A stretch of DNA of 12,592 bases from Phycisphaerales bacterium (lineage in GTDB: Bacteria; Planctomycetota; Phycisphaerae; Phycisphaerales; UBA1924): contig DOJA01000266.1 in NCBI GenBank assembly GCA_003511945.1, positions 1-12,592 on the forward strand, read 5' to 3'. Below, piece after piece: positions 12,016-12,592 of this stretch; position 1 is the first letter of the stretch, and every line of letters starts with the position of its first letter. Below the pieces are notes generated by a model. The model did not search any database, was not told the DNA's origin, and saw only the letters and a list, made by a program, of their open reading frames with translations. The position numbers and the translations under genes were made by a program.

Positions 12016-12592
12016 TCACGGACCCGAAGCGATGACGGAGCGTCCGCGAACCACGCGCGCGAGCGCCTCGGCGACGAGCCACGCTTCGAGCGCGAGGGTC
12101 GCGCAGGCCACGACGACGAGGAGCCAGTCCTCGGAAGCAACCCACGACGGATTCTCGTTGTTCCCGATGAACGCCTGCCACGAGAGCGCCGCCGCGGGGA
12201 CGATCAGCATGATCACCGCGGGTGCGGCCGCGAACCACAGGGGGCGCCGGGTGAGGCGCAGCCACGCGAGGATGACGATGAACGCGAACCCCGCCAGCAA
12301 CTGGTTCACCGCGCCGAAGAGGGGCCACAGGACCATCGCGCCGCGTCCGGCGTTCGCGAGCGACCACGCCTGACCGGAGGGCGGGATGGCGGCCAGCATC
12401 GAGGCGCTCACGACGGCGGCGGTGGTCGCGCCGTGGACGGTCGCCAGCCACTTGAAGGGGTTCCACACCGGGGCGGCTCGCCAGGAGGCGTCGCGGTCGT
12501 GGTGGTAGACCTCGTGGGCGGGGTGTTCGCGGGCGCACCCGGGGCAGACGATCAACCCCTTCTCCCTCTGGGAGAGGGCCGGGGAGAGGGAC
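12016..12592 (-). CDS. cstA: CstA-type transporter, C-terminal part (5' end outside window)
   Basis: CstA proteins are multi-pass inner membrane transporters for peptides or pyruvate, used in carbon starvation. About 191 C-terminal residues are present with four membrane helices. WNPFKWLATVHGA, then MVLWPLFGAVNQLLAGFAF and WLRLTRRPLWFAAAPAVIMLIVPAAALSWQAF match the CstA C-terminal region, where (W/L)WPLFGxxNQLLA is the hallmark. The final helix is followed by a short basic tail. The frame stays open to the window edge, so TTG at 12555 is not taken as the start. Bases 12556-12592 belong to a repeat arm translated as SLSPALSQREKG. Just after it comes CPGCAREHPAHEVYHH, a Cys/His-rich cytoplasmic loop of unknown purpose. 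The gene stops at 12016 without a clear terminator. Confidence 0.85.
   Translation of the reverse strand, partial: SLSPALSQREKGLIVCPGCAREHPAHEVYHHDRDASWRAAPVWNPFKWLATVHGATTAAVVSASMLAAIPPSGQAWSLANAGRGAMVLWPLFGAVNQLLAGFAFIVILAWLRLTRRPLWFAAAPAVIMLIVPAAALSWQAFIGNNENPSWVASEDWLLVVVACATLALEAWLVAEALARVVRGRSVIASGP
12556..12592. repeat. One arm of the palindromic repeat, within the cstA frame at the window edge
   Basis: Bases 12568-12592 are the reverse complement of 10080-10104, identical over 25 bp; the remaining bases are related but differ by small changes. As in the glycosyltransferase, the arm has the CCCTC...GAGGG palindromic layout. Only one arm is inside the window; the partner arm would lie beyond the edge. 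It is translated in the same frame (TCC CTC ...) as its counterpart in the glycosyltransferase gene. Confidence 0.8.

Noticed and set aside
12016..12555. Treating the CstA-like frame as a complete 179-residue protein starting at TTG 12555
   Set aside because: The frame is open to the window edge, no ribosome binding site precedes TTG except purines of the repeat itself, and CstA proteins are far longer.
1..12592. CRISPR array, insertion sequence, transposase, integrase, phage or toxin-antitoxin genes
   Set aside because: I found no spaced direct repeats of CRISPR type and no recognisable mobile-element or toxin-antitoxin protein in any frame; only the short palindromic element is mobile-like.

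Overview
The window is GC-rich (about 70%) and reads as a chromosomal segment of a Gram-negative-type planctomycete, most likely class Phycisphaerae. The strongest clue is a pair of adjacent secreted proteins ending in the same PEP-CTERM-like sorting tail (IIPLPTAG, hydrophobic stretch, Arg cluster), a form I associate with Phycisphaerae. Lipobox lipoproteins, an AsmA-like protein and several conserved hypotheticals of planctomycete type agree with this. The assignment is inference; no rRNA or tRNA is present to confirm it.

Layout. (1) 1-2650, + strand: a small His-rich protein of the 'translational machinery protein' type, then two PEP-CTERM surface proteins. The first has a good sigma70-like promoter and its own terminator, and may carry a Cys-Gln thioester domain. 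The second is a choice-of-anchor-J-like protein with a perfect GC-rich terminator. (2) 2716-4803, - strand: a tandem set read as arsC (thioredoxin-type arsenate reductase), a lipoprotein MsrB, a 91-aa conserved hypothetical and a PDZ lipoprotein; the theme is envelope and redox or stress maintenance. (3) 4839-5273, + strand: a small membrane-anchored protein gene whose frame is broken by a single in-frame TAG. (4) 5234-7906, - strand: a secreted DsrE-like protein, an AsmA-like membrane protein with a charged Lys/Glu/Pro tail, and a methyltransferase. (5) 8039-11686: a GNAT acetyltransferase (+), a large GT39/ArnT-like membrane glycosyltransferase (-), a PAP2 lipid phosphatase (+) and a NUDIX hydrolase (-). 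The glycosyltransferase and PAP2 start 33 bp apart, and both suggest polyprenyl-phosphate or lipid-linked sugar work in the inner membrane. (6) 11700-11880, + strand: an orphan promoter, hairpins and strong T-tailed terminator with no ORF, a good candidate small RNA. (7) 12016-12592, - strand: the C-terminal part of a CstA-type peptide/pyruvate transporter, cut by the window edge.

The most unusual observation is a GC-rich palindromic repeat inserted in frame into protein-coding genes. One complete element (two inverted arms of about 35 bp around a spacer) adds about 48 residues to the glycosyltransferase. One arm of the same family, identical over 25 bp, lies in the open frame of cstA at the window edge and is read in the same frame. 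This recalls the Rickettsia palindromic elements that sit inside genes. Three neighbouring gene pairs also overlap tail to tail by 32 to 67 bp.
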